Source: Jaltomata sinuosa (Eukaryota > Streptophyta > Magnoliopsida > Solanales > Solanaceae). From it: DNA of 64,000 bases. The position numbers and the translations under genes are program-made. Shown here one piece after another: positions 32,691 to 45,124 of this stretch (position 1 is its first letter; each line of letters opens with the position of its first letter). The notes under the pieces are model-generated. The model was given only the letters and a program-made list of their open reading frames with translations. It searched no databases and was not told where the DNA came from. Location of the stretch: assembly GCA_003996215.1 (NCBI GenBank), contig QJPP01007585.1:248001-312000 (forward strand), written 5' to 3'.

Positions 32691-34739
32691 TATAATGCCC
32701 CAAGGCTACCTCCTTGACATAACACGAGATCCGGAGCACAACTGCTCTAGATTATTCCTTGGTCATAGCATACTCAAGCAAAATAATAGATAAGCAGAAG
32801 CATAGTAAGAAGATTCAAAATCAAACATATAGATAACCGAGTCAAAAGACATACAACTCCAAGGAAGAGACTCGAATACTGTTTATGTCTGAAAAGCCTC
32901 TACACATAACATAAGGAGTTGCTAGGACAAACCCCTAGCTAACTCAATATACGGAAGTAAATAACCATAAACTAACTAAGATCATAACTAGCCCTCAGAC
33001 TATGAGGACTCACTAAGAGCGGACTGGGATTGGTCTGAAATCTCTAGCCATGTGTCTAAGGGATGGAGCCTGAATCTGCATCAACAAGAGGATATAGTAT
33101 AAAATATGCGTTAGTACTGTAGGATGTACCAAGTATGTGAGACATGCATAATCATGATGAAAACATGCTGAAAACGTGCTTAAAACTGAGTTCATGCATA
33201 AAAGGGATATCATAAGTATATATATCATAACTTGAATAGTAAACATGAGATAAGAATCAAAACTTCGAAATAGATTTCATAAACTTAAATAAGTCAAAAC
33301 ATTCTTAAGGGAGTTTCTTATAACCGATAATAAACTATGCGAGCTACATGGAATCTAACTATATAACCCTAGTTAGCAAAGCTGACTTTAACCGTGCCAA
33401 AGAATGAGTCACCATACCCAACTATATAACCCTAGTTGGCAAAACTGTCCTAATGCCCGCTAAGCACAGGACACCATGATCAATAGGTGGTACCACTCTC
33501 ATAAGCCCATACGACACTTCATTTCATAACCTACGCTGACATCGTAGTTTTGGACTTGGGTAATCAAACCCTTGTCGCTCGGTGCTAAATACTTCTCCCA
33601 AAATATATACATATAGCTCATAATTTCATAGTGGCACAATGTCATGCCAAATCTTGTTTGAAAAGCATGAAAATACATCGGGCATCATGCAATTCTCATA
33701 TCATAAGTTCTTGAAGCTTAACATAGCCATAATTCAAAACATATTTTTCCTTCTTACATTCATACTTAAAGAATTAGGCATGCAATTTCATAAATACATA
33801 AGGACATGTTATCTAAACATGTGAACTTTCTCTTAAAAACATGCAATTCAATGGAATCATGCTATAAATCAACATTAATGCATGGGCTTTTGAAACCAAT
33901 TAAGGAATCTTCTTCAAATCATAAATTAACCATGAGAAACCATGAATTGATGCATAGAAAGTGATTTCATAAGTCTTCCCAATTTAGATCAAAACCCTAA
34001 TTTCATAAGTTCATAATTTCAAAATAAGAATTGGGGGTTTTAGGCATAAGGGTGAAAGAAACCCATTGTTGAATATCCACATACCTTGATTCAAGCTAAC
34101 CCACTTGAAATTGAAGAGACTATGAGACTTGGACTTGGAGCTTGAGACCTTGAGCTTGAGAGAGTTCTTTACCTTTTTGGGAGGTGAATGAGGTAATGAG
34201 AAGGGACTTAGGCTAATAAGGGTGAAAACCCTTCTTGAAATGCCCAAAATGACCTCACTTAGGAGTTAAAAGGTTGGGTAATGACTAAAATACCCTTGGG
34301 ACTTAAATAAGAAACTGCAGGAAAATAGGCCACCTCACAGGCTACTTGGCAGGCGTCGTGCCCACGACGGCCCATCGGCCAAGGCATCGTGCACACTTGC
34401 CTGAGGAGTGGGCTGTTGGAGGGTCCCGACGGCTGACTCCCACGGGCCATTGCAGCAGAGACGCCCGTGGCATAGTGCATCGGTTAAGCTTAGCTGGGAA
34501 GGGAGGGGTTCTAGAGATTTCTGACGGTGGGTTCCCACGAGCTGTCATACCAACGATGCCCATCGTGACCACCGTCGGCTGGGGAGGAACTTGGTTTGAC
34601 CCACTGGGCGTGCCCTATGTTTCAAGCCACTGCTCGTTGCATGTACGATGCCTGTGGCGCTGCCCGTGGTGGTCAGCCAGTGAAGCAACTTACTGGGTTT
34701 TGAGTTTTGCTTGGCCAGTTTAAGTCTTGGGGTGTTACA
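32691..34739 (-). repeat. 3' LTR of G2
   Basis: Matches 39786-41813, e.g. catagcatactcaagcaaaa and ctatataaccctagttagc. The outer end is decayed (tataatgcccc where the other copy has tgtcacacccc). It holds a TTATTTAAG TATA-like box on the minus strand (34302-34310). A GC-rich patch lies upstream of it at 34335-34620, with permuted cgtcgtgcc / cacgacgg / cccgtggc words. The words aactatataaccctagtt occur twice, 63 bp apart. Confidence 0.9.
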
Positions 34740-34755
34740 ATATCTCCCCTTTGGG
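34740..34755 (-). other. Polypurine tract of G2
   Basis: The minus strand reads CCAAAGGGGAGATA directly before the 3' LTR start TTGTAACACC, the expected place for plus-strand priming. Confidence 0.75.
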
Positions 34756-35049
34756 ATCATTCATCCTCGAATGAAGACTAATCAAGGAAAACCAGAGAGA
34801 TAATAACCCAACCAACATCCGAAACATGGAAATCGAGGAGCAAATATGAAAACTGAACTTTTTAACTTAAAACATAACTGAATCAACTTCGAAAACATGA
34901 ATTCATGCTAGGATCATGAGAGAAACTGATGGAATAGGATCGGAGGAACATACTAAGGAGGAAACTATTACCTCAAGCTGAAACAAAATAGAAAGGAAAG
35001 AGATGAGGGTACTTGGCTTTCATGGCTATTCCGCTTCCCAAGTAGCTCC

Positions 35050-36282
35050 TTCAACAAGCTGATTTCTCCAAAGGACCTTAACCAAAGTGACTTCTTTGTT
35101 TCACAACCTCCGAATCTGACGATCAAGGATCTCCATGGGAACCTCCTCATAATTGAGACTATCCTTCACACCTAGATCCTCCAAAGGAATAATTGAGGTC
35201 GGATCACCGACACACTTCTTTAACAGGGAAACATGGAAAACTGGATGAACCGCTTCTAACTCTGTTGGTATATCCAACTCATAAGCAACACTACTAACTC
35301 TCCTCATAATCCGATAAGGACCTACAAAATGGGGACTAAGCTTCCCTTTCTTGCCGAACCTCATCACACCTTTCATGGGTGATACCTTTAGAAAAACCCA
35401 ATCATCGACTTCAAATTCCAACTCCCTTCTCCTCACATCTGCATACGATTTCTGTCGACTCTGAGTGGTCTTCAACCTTACCCTAATGAGATAAACCTTC
35501 TCCATCGTCTTATAAAAAAAATCGGGACCAATCAAAGCTGCCTCACCTACCTCAAACCAACCAATAGGAGATCTACACCTCTGGCCATAAAGTACCTCAT
35601 AAGGAGCCATCTGGATGCTAGAGTGAAAGATGTTGCTATAGCCAAACTCGATAAGAGGTAAGTGATCATCCCAATTACCTTTGAAATTAATCACACAAGC
35701 TCTCAACATGTCCTCCAAAGTCTAAATGGTACCCGCTGCCTGACCATCTGTCTGAGGGTGAAAAGCTATGCTAAGCTTCACCTGAGTACCAAGACCTTTT
35801 TGAAATGATATCCAAAACTGAGAAGTAAACTGAGTACCTCTATCTAAAATGATGGACAATGGGACACCATGCAATCGGACTATCTCCCGGATATAGAGTC
35901 TGGCATAATCTTCTGCTGAATTCGTAGTCTTAACAGCCAAGAAATGGGATGACTTGGTCATCCGGTCGAAAATCACCCAAATGGAATCATGTTGCATTCG
36001 AGTACGAGGCAAACCAATAATGAAGTCCATATTAATCGCTTCCCATTTCTAAGTGGGAAGGTCAATATCCTGAATCATGCCACCTGGTCGCTGATGCTCT
36101 ACCTTCTCTTCTTGACAGTTGGGACACTTAGCCACAAAACCGACTATGTCCCTCTTCATGCCATTCCACCAAAAGATTTCCCGTAGATCACGGTATATCT
36201 TGGTGGCACCAGGGTGAATGGAATATCTAGAACTATGAGCCTCATTCAAAATCTGTTGTCTCAACCCATCTACATCTGGCAC
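35050..36282 (-). pseudogene. G2 integrase with chromodomain
   Basis: The zinc-binding domain is at 36282-36049 (NEAHSSRYSIHPGATKIYRD, then CPNCQEEKVEHQRPGG). The catalytic core follows a stop at 36049 (MDFIIGLPRT, DRGTQFTSQFW, FHPQTDGQAAGT) and, after another stop at 35722, the C-terminal part from 35718: RACVINFKGNWDDHLPLIEF, GPYRIMRRV and VHPVFHVSLLKKCVGDP. The last part, NYEEVPMEILDRQIRRL then, past a TGA at 35101, VKVLWRNQLVEG and ATWEAE, is a chromodomain. That defines a chromovirus and would steer integration into heterochromatin. Three stops break an otherwise readable domain order. Confidence 0.85.
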
Positions 36283-36372
36283 ACATAGTCAACCCTGATA
36301 ACGAAGCACTCCATCTCCCCCTCGGGAGAAAATGTCAACCCTCTGCTGATAGACTTTACCCTTTAGCTGAAG

Positions 36373-37790
36373 TTAAATGGGATCGCTGAATTGCTTTGCC
36401 TTCACTTTTGCTACCAAGGATGATTCGGAACCATTCTGCACAATAACCCCACCTTCGGTCGAGTACATAAGGCAAACTCCCAATCGAGAAACCCTATGAA
36501 CCTCATTAACCAATTCCTTCTTTCCATCTTCAACAGAAGACACACTACCCATAGACAATATGCTAAGCGCATCCGCCACAACATTTGCCTTACCCGGATG
36601 GTAAAGCACACACATGTCATAGTCCTTAAGAAGCTCAAGCCATATTCTTTGTCGCTAATTCAATTCCTTCTGAGTGAACACATACTGAAGACTCTTATGA
36701 TCAGTGAATACATACACGTGCACCCCATACAAGTAATGTCTCCAAATCTTCAAAGCGAAAACCACGACTGCTAGCTCAAAATCATGAGTAGGGTAGTTCT
36801 TCTCATGAACCTTAAGCTGTCTAGATGCATAATCAATAACTTTACCACGTTGCATCAAAACACAACCCAAACCAATCCGAGAAGCATCACAATACATAAC
36901 AAAGTCATCTAGGCCCTCGGGTAGAGCTAACACTGGAGCTGTGTCAATCTAGTCTTCAATTCCTGAAAGTTCTTCTCACACAAATTAGACCACTAAAATT
37001 TTACCTTCTTCTGAGTCAATCGAGTCAAAGGGGCAGCAATGGAAGAAAATCCTTCCACAAATCTCCTGCAGTACCCAACCAAACCCAAAAAGCTCCTAAT
37101 ATCAGACGGGGAAGTGGGTCTAGGCCAGTTCTTTACTGCCTCAATCTTTTGAGAATCAACCCGAATACCATCTCTAGTCACAATATGACCCAGAAAAGCA
37201 ATGGGCTGCATCCAAAACTCACACTTGCTAAACTTAGCAAATGACTGCCGATCCTTGAGAGTTTGCAACACAACTCTCAAATGGTCCGCATGCTCCTCCT
37301 CACTCCGAGAATTGATAAGGATATCATCAATGAAAATAATCACAAACATATCCAAATACTGCTTGAACACACGGTTTATCAAATCCATAAAAGCTGCAGG
37401 AGCATTCGTTAGACCAAAAGACATCACAACAAATTCATAATGACCATACCAAGTCCTGAAAGCTGTCTTCGGAATATCACACTCTCGAACACGAAGCTGA
37501 TGATAACCGGATCTAAGGTCGATTTTAGAGAAGAAACTAGCACCCTGAAACTAATCGAACAAGTCATCAATCCTAGGAATATGATACTTATTATTGACTG
37601 TGACCTTGTTCAGCTGATGGTAGTCAATACACATTCTGAGAGAACCATTTTTCTTCCTCACAAACAAAACTGGGTCACCCCATGGAGAAATGCTAGGCCT
37701 GATGAAACTTTTATCAAGAAGATCCTCCAACTGGTCCTTTAACTCCTTAAGTTTTGCGGGAGCCATTCTATAGGGAGGAATAGAGATACA
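36373..37790 (-). pseudogene. G2 reverse transcriptase and RNase H
   Basis: The reverse transcriptase begins in the frame that also carries the protease tail: PPYRMAPAKLKELKDQL, SPWGDPVLFVRKK, MCIDYHQLNKVTV. After a stop at 37551 it continues with SFGLTNAPAAFMDLIN, the catalytic FIDDILINSRS and FLGHIVTRDGI (37427-36993). RNase H follows (36933-36655) with FVMYCDASRIGLGCVLMQRG, SRQLKVHEKNYPTHDFEL and TDHKSLQYVFTQKELN, and a linker to 36373 containing the PGKANVVADALS motif. Catalytic residues look intact; stops at 37551, 36993 and 36655 break it. Confidence 0.87.
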
Positions 37791-38400
37791 ATTCATATCT
37801 GGGAGAAGATCTATCCCAAAGTTGATCTCCCACTTGGGAGGGACTCCGGGCAAATCCTCGGGAAACACTTCTGGGAACTCATTCACAACAGGAATAGACT
37901 GAAGGGATGGGGTTCCGGACTCCGTGTCCATAATCCAAACTATATGATAAACATAACCCTTAGAAGTCATCTTCCTAGCCTTAAGATAAGATATGAAATG
38001 ACCTTTTGAGAATGGGGGACTACCTTGACATTCTAAGACAGGTTCATTCAGAAACTTGAAACTGACAACCCGAGTACAACAATCAACCGAAGCATAACAA
38101 GCATACAACCAATCCATACCAAGAATAACATCAAAATCAGTCATCTCTAACTCTACTAAATCCGCTGAAGTGATTTTATGAAGGATTGAGATAGGGCAAT
38201 TTTTGGTAGATTCTTTTGGCTAGGACTGTCTCACCAACAGGAGTAGACACTCAAAAGGGTTCTAAAAGCAATTCAGGACAAATTTCAAATTTGCATGGTA
38301 TATAAAGGGTCACAAAAGATAGGGAGGCTTCGGGGTCCAACAAAGTATACATATCTAGAGAGAAGACTTTCAACATATTAGTGACAACATCAGGCGAGCT
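37791..38400 (-). pseudogene. G2 protease
   Basis: The upstream half (about 38350) reads LLDPEASLSFVT. In this lineage DPG is usual at the active site, so the Gly appears changed to Glu. The C-terminal half (38144-37800) is open with DFDVILGMDWLYACYASVDC. Frame breaks lie between. Probably inactive. Confidence 0.7.
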
Positions 38401-39561
38401 CTTCTGGTCCTGGCGAGAGGACATAGCATAAAGGCAGTTCTGGCACTGACCACCACAATTAGAAGCTGTGCCTTGCTGGGCTGGTTGACCTCCTGGGGTT
38501 GTTGGAGTAGACTAAGCCCTACTAACTCCCTATCCCTTCTTAGCTGAAGGGCAATCCCTAGTCCTGTGGCCAACCTGACCACACCCAAAGTAACCACCTG
38601 ATCCAGCTAAACAATCACCGGGATGATTCTTCCCACACTTGATACAAATAGGGAAAGAAGGCCCCTTTGCACCACTACTCTGAGAAAAAGAGCCTGCACC
38701 TCTACCGGACTGATCATGAAGGGGCCTAGAGGCCTGAGAAGGAGAACTAGCAGTAGAATGCACAGTTCCTGATGAATTTTTCTGAAAGAAAGAACGATGT
38801 CTGTCTACGGACCTCTGATGGCTAAACCCCAGACCCTCAGATCTAGCTCTTTTGTTCTCCCTAGCCATCTCCCTAAGCTTGTCTCTTTCGATCTGGTGAG
38901 CCTGGGTCATAAGTCTAGAGATGTTCATATCACTCAACAACATAGCGGACCGACACTCCTTCTTCACCATATCAGAGACCACATAGATAAACTTACTCAT
39001 CTGATCATGTGGGTCAGCTACCATAGAGGGGGAATACCTAGACAACTGAGTAAACTTCAAACTGTACTCTTGGACTGACATCGACCCCTGTCTCAAGTTC
39101 ACAAACTCCTCAGCCTTTGCTTGCCTCAACTCTCGGGGAAAGAACCGGTCAAGGAAGGCTCTCTCGAAACACTCCCAAGTCATAGGGACCTCGTCCCTAG
39201 CTCTAACTTCCATCCATTGCATGAACCAGATATGAGCCACATCCTTGAGTTGATAGGAAGTGAGCTCTACACAATTAACATCACCCACTTGCATCACATC
39301 GAAGATCTTTTTCGCCTCATTAATAAAGCTAAGTGAGTCTTCACCCATCTTTGAACCCCAAAATTCAAGCGGGTTCATTCGGACAAAATTATGAACCCGG
39401 GCCGCTACCCCACCTTAAGGGTGGATAGGAATAGAAGCCGGCTGGTTGGCCTGAGTGGCCATGGTCTGGGATAGCAAATGGATGGCATTCCTGAATTCCT
39501 CATTAGTGACCTCAGGGGCCAAAACTAGAGAAGCAATATTTTGAGTGGCTCGATGAGGCAT
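38401..39561 (-). pseudogene. gag: G2 gag
   Basis: Start ATG is at 39561 (MPHRATQNIASLVLAPEVTN). A TAA at about 39412 (residue 50) breaks the frame, and the next ATG is at 39378. The main part to 38530 has MNPLEFWGSKMGEDSLSFIN, FERAFLDRFFPRELRQAKAE, FVNLRQGSMSVQEYSLKFTQ and LSRYSPSMVADP, a gypsy gag core. The zinc-knuckle region reads YFGCGQVGHRTRDC: the first cysteine is tyrosine, so the knuckle has lost one ligand. The C-terminal tail continues past the stop at 38530 to about 38401. Gag builds the particle and binds RNA. Confidence 0.85.
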
Positions 39562-39772
39562 AGCACATTGAGGCATAATCTGAAACGTATAAGGTAAGGA
39601 TTAGAGGGATATTAGAGCCAAACTCTAATGCACGATATGATCATGAAAGGATTGAAGTTTTTCTAAGACATCTCATAGCTTCCCTCTCATAAGTGTGGCG
39701 TGCTTCACACACATGAATGGGACTCTACTCGATGCGGCTTTTAGACATCCTAGGACTCTTGAACCTGAGGTT

Positions 39773-39784
39773 CAGATACCAAGT
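39773..39784 (-). other. Primer binding site of G2, partial tRNA-Met type
   Basis: Next to the 5' LTR the minus strand reads TTGGTATCTGAACC; the first TGGTATC matches the initiator tRNA-Met complement and the rest has drifted. Confidence 0.6.
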
Positions 39785-39785
39785 T

Positions 39786-41813
39786 TGTCACACCCCGAGG
39801 CTACCACTCGGATGTAACACGGTATCCAGAGCACAAGTTCTCTAGATTAACCCTTGGTCATAGCATACTCAAGCAAAATAATAGATAAGCAGAAGCATAG
39901 TAAGAAGATTCAAAATCAAACATATAGATAACTGAGTCAAAAGACATACAACTCTAAGGAAGTGACTCGAATACTGTCTATGTCTAAAAAGCCTCTACAC
40001 ATAACATAAGTAGTTGCTAGGACAAAATCCTAGCTAACTCAACATACGGAAGTAAATAACCATAAACTAACTAAGATCATAACTAGCCCTCGGACTATGA
40101 GAACTCACTAATAGTGGACTGGGATTGACCTGAAATCTCGAGCCACGTGTCTGAGGGAAGGAGCCTGAATCTGCATCATCAAGAATATGCAGCGCAAAAT
40201 ATACGTCAGTACTATAGGATGTATCGAGTATGTGAGACATGCATAATCATGATGAAAACATGCTGAAAACGTGCTTAAAACTGAGTTCATGCATAAAAGG
40301 GACATCATAAGTATATATATCATAACTTGAATAGTAAACATGAGATAAGAATCAAAACTTTGAAATAAATTTCATAAACTTAAACAAGTCCAAACATTCT
40401 TAAGGGAGTTTCTTATAACCGATAATAGACCATGCGAGCTACATGGAATCTAACTATATAACCCTAGTTAGCAAAGCTGACTTGAACCGTGCCAAGGAAT
40501 GAGTCACCATACCCAACTATATAACCCTAGTTGGCAAAGCTATCCTAATGCTCGCTAAGCACATGACACCATGATCAATAGGTGGTACCACTCTCATAAG
40601 CCTATAGGGAACTTCATTTCATAACCTACACTGGCAACGTAGTTTTGGACTTAGGTAATCGAACCCTCATTGCTCGGTGCTAAATACTACTCCTAAAATA
40701 TATACATATAGCTCATAATTTCATAGTGGCACAATGTCATGCCAAATCTTGTTTGAAAAGCATGAAAACACATCGGACATCATGCAATTCTCATATCATA
40801 AGTTATTGAAGCTTAGCATAGCCATAATTCAAAAAATCTTACATTCATACTTAAAGAATTAGGCATGCAATTTCATATATACATAAGGACATGTTATCTA
40901 AACATGTGAACTTTCTCTTGAAAATATGCAATTCAATGGAATCATGCTAGAAATCAACTTTAATGCATGGGCTTTTGAAATCAATTAAGGAATCTTATTC
41001 AAATCATAAATTTTTCATGAGAAACCATGAATTGATGCATAGAAACTGATTTCATAAGTCTTCCCCAATTTAGATCAAAACCCTAATTTCACAAGTTCAT
41101 AATTTCAAAATAAGAATTGGGGGTTTTGGGCACAAGGGTGAAAGGAACCCATTGTTGAATACTCACATACCTTGATTGAAGCTAACCCACTTGAAATTGA
41201 AAATACTAGGAGACTTGGACTTGGGGCTTGAGACCTTGAGCTTGAGAGAGTTCTTTCCCTTTTTGGGAGGTGAATGAGGTAATGAGAAGGGACTTAGGCT
41301 AATAAGGGTGAAAACCCTTCTTGAAATGAGAAAAACGACCTCACTTAGAAGTTAAGGGGGTGGGTAATAACTAAAATACCCCTGGGACTTAAATAAGAAA
41401 CTGCAGGAAAAGGGGCCGCCTCACGGGCTACCCGATGGGCGTCGTGCCTATGATGGCCCGTCAGCCAAGGTGTCGTGCACACTTGCTTGAGGAGTGGGTT
41501 GCTGGAGGGTCCCGATGGCTACCTCCCATGCGCTGTTGCAGCGGCGACGCCCGTGGTGCAGCCCGTCGGTCAAGCTTAGCTGGAAAGGTAGGGGTTCTTG
41601 AGATTTCTGATGGGGGGTTCCCACGGGCTATCGTACCTATGATGCCTATCGTGACCACCGTCGGCTGGGGAGGAACTTGATTTGACCCACTGGGCATGTC
41701 CCATGACGTAAGCCATGGCTCATTGCATCTACGATGCCCGTGGTGGTCAGCCAGTGAAGCAACTTGCTGGGTTCTGAGTTTTGCTTGGCCGGTTTAAGTC
41801 TCGGGGTGTTACA
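39786..41813 (-). repeat. 5' LTR of G2
   Basis: TGTCACACCCCGAGG to GGGGTGTTACA on the plus strand. It is the better-preserved copy. The GC-rich patch is at 41410-41700, just upstream (minus strand) of the TTATTTAAG box near 41388-41396. Confidence 0.9.
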
Positions 41814-41818
41814 ATATA

Positions 41819-42532
41819 CTTCCCCAAGAAAGCCTCAGAGAGCTGTGCCTAAGTCATACCAGGAGACCCAGATGGTCTACTCTGTGAATATGCTCTCCAC
41901 CACTATCTCACCAGACCATCAAGTTGAAAAGCAGTGTAGTCTTTCCCGTGAGAATCCACTAGACCAAGGTTATACAACCTCTCTCGGAAACTGGTAAGGA
42001 ACTCATATGCATCCTCTCCTGGAGCACCAAAAAATCTTGGTGGGGCCAATATGAGAAACTAACCCAGCATCTTCTTCTCCTCAGAAGTTATAACTGTCTG
42101 GGCTGCTGTCGGTGGATCAACCCTCTGAACTAGCGGTACCTCAATATGGGGAGTCACAACGGTAGGCTATGCTCCTATACCCTAAACTTCTCCCTGAGCC
42201 AAAGTTTGAGGTATGCCTCCCAAGGCACTTAACAACTGAACTATAGCAGCCTGTAGCGCCGGAGTAATTGTAAGTCTGGGTGGAGGCTGGGATGGACCCT
42301 GCCCCACCGACTGATAGGGTGGTAGCTTCTCTGGTACTAACTGTGGAGCAATTTCAGGCTCCTGATCATACACAGGCTCTGGTGACGGCTCTCGGGCCTG
42401 TCCCCGAGCTATTGCTGCAGCTCGTTTCTAACCTCAACCTTAGGGTCAACCTCTGCCTCTGCCCCTAGCTGGGGCCCTAGCTACCGGCACGGGGGCTTCG
42501 CCCTCAACCACTGTATCTCTCATCCTAACCAT
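41819..42532 (-). pseudogene. G1 gag, N-terminal half
   Basis: Start ATG at 42532 (MVRMRDTVVEGEAPVPVARA). An Arg/Gly-rich stretch follows in which several Arg codons have become TGA or TAA, then YDQEPEIAPQLVPEKLPPYQ and a Pro-rich part. Toward 41819 the reading passes through LGPPRFFGAPGEDAYEFLTS- and RERLYNLGLV-like gag motifs, then SQSRPSGSPGMT and AQLSEAFLGKY, stopping where G2 is inserted. The downstream half is at 32686-31876. Confidence 0.75.
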
Positions 42533-42693
42533 CTGAGAAAGATCAAAACAAATAACATTTAGAAGTTGATAGAAGTCAGGAACGGACGACAAAGAATCAA
42601 AAAGATGGAAGGTTTCCTAAGAGTGACCTGTAGCCTCCCAAAGATAGGATACAAACGTCATCGTACCAATCTGCGAGACTCTACTAGACACTT
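42533..42693 (-). other. G1 5' untranslated leader, distal part
   Basis: Non-coding. It includes ctcccaaagataggataca and gcgagactctactagacactt and resumes at 45073 after the solo LTR. Similar phrases occur in the G3 leader (56920-57005). Confidence 0.6.
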
Positions 42694-45072
42694 TGTGACA
42701 CCCCAAAATAGTTAAGCTAGCATTTGCACTTAATTAGACAATTTCTTGATAAGAATTGATTAATATCTACTTCCCGCTTCCTAAACTCAAATATTTGCTA
42801 CATTTGAAAAGTTGCTTGCCTTAAAGTGCGATGGTATTTAAGAAAATTATATTGGGGTATTTATGTAAACTACTGCAACTAGATTTATCTCCATAAACAA
42901 CAGTAAATACATGAGATATTTAGCATTTGGGACAACCAACTTTTAATTTTGGGCAACCACCTTTTTAAGTAATATATATCCTAGTTTAGGTATTAAAATA
43001 TATCACCTCCTCTACAATTTCGGTTTCATAAGGCTAAGAAAACCCCCTAAACTCTCTCTCAATCATAATCCCCCACAAAATCACCTAGAAAAACTTGTTC
43101 TTTCAGCTTGAACACAAGGCAATCACTCCCTTGTGGTAAGCAACCCAAACTCGTTTTTGAAACTGTGTAGGTGTTAGTAATTTTAGAATATCTTGTTGTG
43201 TAGAAATCTGTTTTGAGTGAACAAATATGTTTTGGAAATCTATTGCATATATATATAACTCTTATGTTTATGTAAAAAGCTGGTTTTTCTGTTATGGGGT
43301 TAAAAAAGGAGACGAAACACAGGGAAAGTTCTGGCCAGTTTTTCTGATTTAGAAACCTTCTACGTACAACTGTTAGTATTTTGAGCATATATTTTTGTAA
43401 TAAATATATTTTGTGATGGTTTTTGACTCATTGTGACCCTAAGATATGTACCTACAACTTTTGTGAGGACTAAAAAGCTTGGTTTTACCGTTTACCTATT
43501 CGAAATAGAGTCACAACACAAGGAAGTTGGGCTGTCCAGATTTACGGTTTTGTGGATTTGGTGTGATTTGCACAAACTAGGCTCACTTTTGATATCTATC
43601 TTGTTTATTTTCACCTGCTAAAATCACTGAATATTAAATGAATATTTGATTGTGTATTCAAGGTGTTTATACTTTTGAAAAAGCTAAAGGAATTTGTTTG
43701 AGAAAATTGACACACTTGTTGGTCTACGATTTGAACTCGTCAAGTTGTGGTAGGACTATTTATGTGCTAAAAAGACAAGGTTTGTGTATAAACTTGAACT
43801 TGTACTCTCATTGCTTGCTGGAGTATTTTGATTATTGTCTTGAAACTTTCGTTTGTTTTCTCATGGCCTTATATCATCATATTAGTATTTTTGAATTATT
43901 GTAAAATATTCATTAATTCGCCCACTTGTACAAATTGCTCGATCATTCTGTATTCTTGTTGGTACTTTGTCCTTCTTGTGGCAGTGACTAAGTCTTTGTA
44001 TTGGTATGCCTCTTGATTCGGATCTTTGGCCATCTTGACTTTGGATTTATGGTTCGTCTTAATTATGGAAAACTATCCATTTCAGTATGAACTAGAAAGC
44101 CATTTTTAATATGGTTCTTGATTCTCTTGATTATTGGGTTTCGGCCCTACTTGATACATGGCTTTGGTCCTTCTTGATATAATATTATGCTCGGTGTGAC
44201 GGCATGACGTACATATTGGGCAAAGTTTATTATTTGACATCTCGTGAAATAGTTCTATGAAATTTCTTGACACGTGAGCTTTGAATACCGATTTTGATAC
44301 TTGTAATATACTCGTTTACTTGATTTTTATTTATATGTTATATTGAGCTGCCAATAATTTAGAAGGGAATTAGAGAAATCTATGGCTCCAATCCCAAACT
44401 TTATACACCACTAAGCTTTGTGCTTAGCAATAGTTATTTTCTATCGTAGATGACGCTGGGGAGAATAATTGAAGATGGCCACTTGAAGTAGACTTTTTGG
44501 TGCTTTTAGAAGATTACATTCGCATATAGGCATCTATATTTTATAGTACTTTTGGGACTTGTACATGATCCATATGTTGCACTTGTATATGTAAATTTGG
44601 AGGCTTATTTTATCGTAGTACTGTAAATTGTAAACTTGAATTTGGTATTGTGTTGGCTGTTTTGAGGTGTGTAAACTCAAGTCTTGTAATGTATTAAAAT
44701 TACATTTTGGTTTGTAATTTGCGAAATGGAAGAAACTAGTGTTTTCTTTAGCATTTGGAAGTTCGAAGATGATGTACAAATGATCCTGGAGTTGTGTTTT
44801 AAAAAAAGAATAATGACTTTCCATAAGGTACATGCTCGATTATAATTTGAAAGGTCTGCCATCGTGAATTAAAACTCCTATATTGTCTTTACTTGGAATT
44901 ATATGAATTATTAGATGTCAAAATATTATACCTTTAACTCTTTTTGAACGGGTCTAACTCCGCTATATAAATAATGATGATTAATATATTTTAAATGAAG
45001 TCCCTTTTAAATGCTATAGGTATATATTTATTTTTATTTTGGAAGTGGCATCCTTCCAAGAGGGTCGCTACA
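42694..45072 (+). mobile_element. Solo LTR (2379 bp) inserted in the G1 leader
   Basis: Starts TGTGACACCCC and ends GGGTCGCTACA, flanked by a perfect cactt duplication (42689-42693 and 45073-45077). Removing it rejoins the G1 leader. Promoter features point rightwards: an aatatatatc box at 42971-42980, then a pyrimidine-rich ctaaactctctctcaatc stretch near 43050, so this copy is on the plus strand, unlike its neighbours. There is no internal region and no credible ORF; it is probably a product of LTR-LTR recombination. Confidence 0.8.
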
Positions 45073-45109
45073 CACTTGCTCTAGTACCAACGATACCGAC
45101 GAACCTAGA

Positions 45110-45121
45110 GCTCTGATACCA
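45110..45121 (-). other. Primer binding site of G1, tRNA-Met type
   Basis: The minus strand reads TGGTATCAGAGC, four bases from the 5' LTR end; a full match to the initiator tRNA-Met complement. Confidence 0.85.
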
Positions 45122-45124
45122 ATT

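Larger units (their letters stand above)
32691..41813 (-). mobile_element. G2: complete chromovirus-type gypsy element nested in G1 gag
   Basis: A 9.1-kb element with LTRs at 32691-34739 and 39786-41813 and a perfect target duplication atata (32686-32690 and 41814-41818). The G1 gag reading stops at one side and resumes at the other. On the minus strand it has a partial tRNA-Met primer site, gag, protease, reverse transcriptase, RNase H, integrase, chromodomain and polypurine tract. LTR copies differ by several percent with indels, so it is older than the Ogre-like element. Broken by only a limited number of stops. Confidence 0.9.

Noticed and set aside
34346..34723. 125-codon plus-strand frame in the G2 LTR patch
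   Set aside because: Lies in a GC-rich non-coding promoter-upstream patch; the corresponding LTR copy carries a shorter, different frame.
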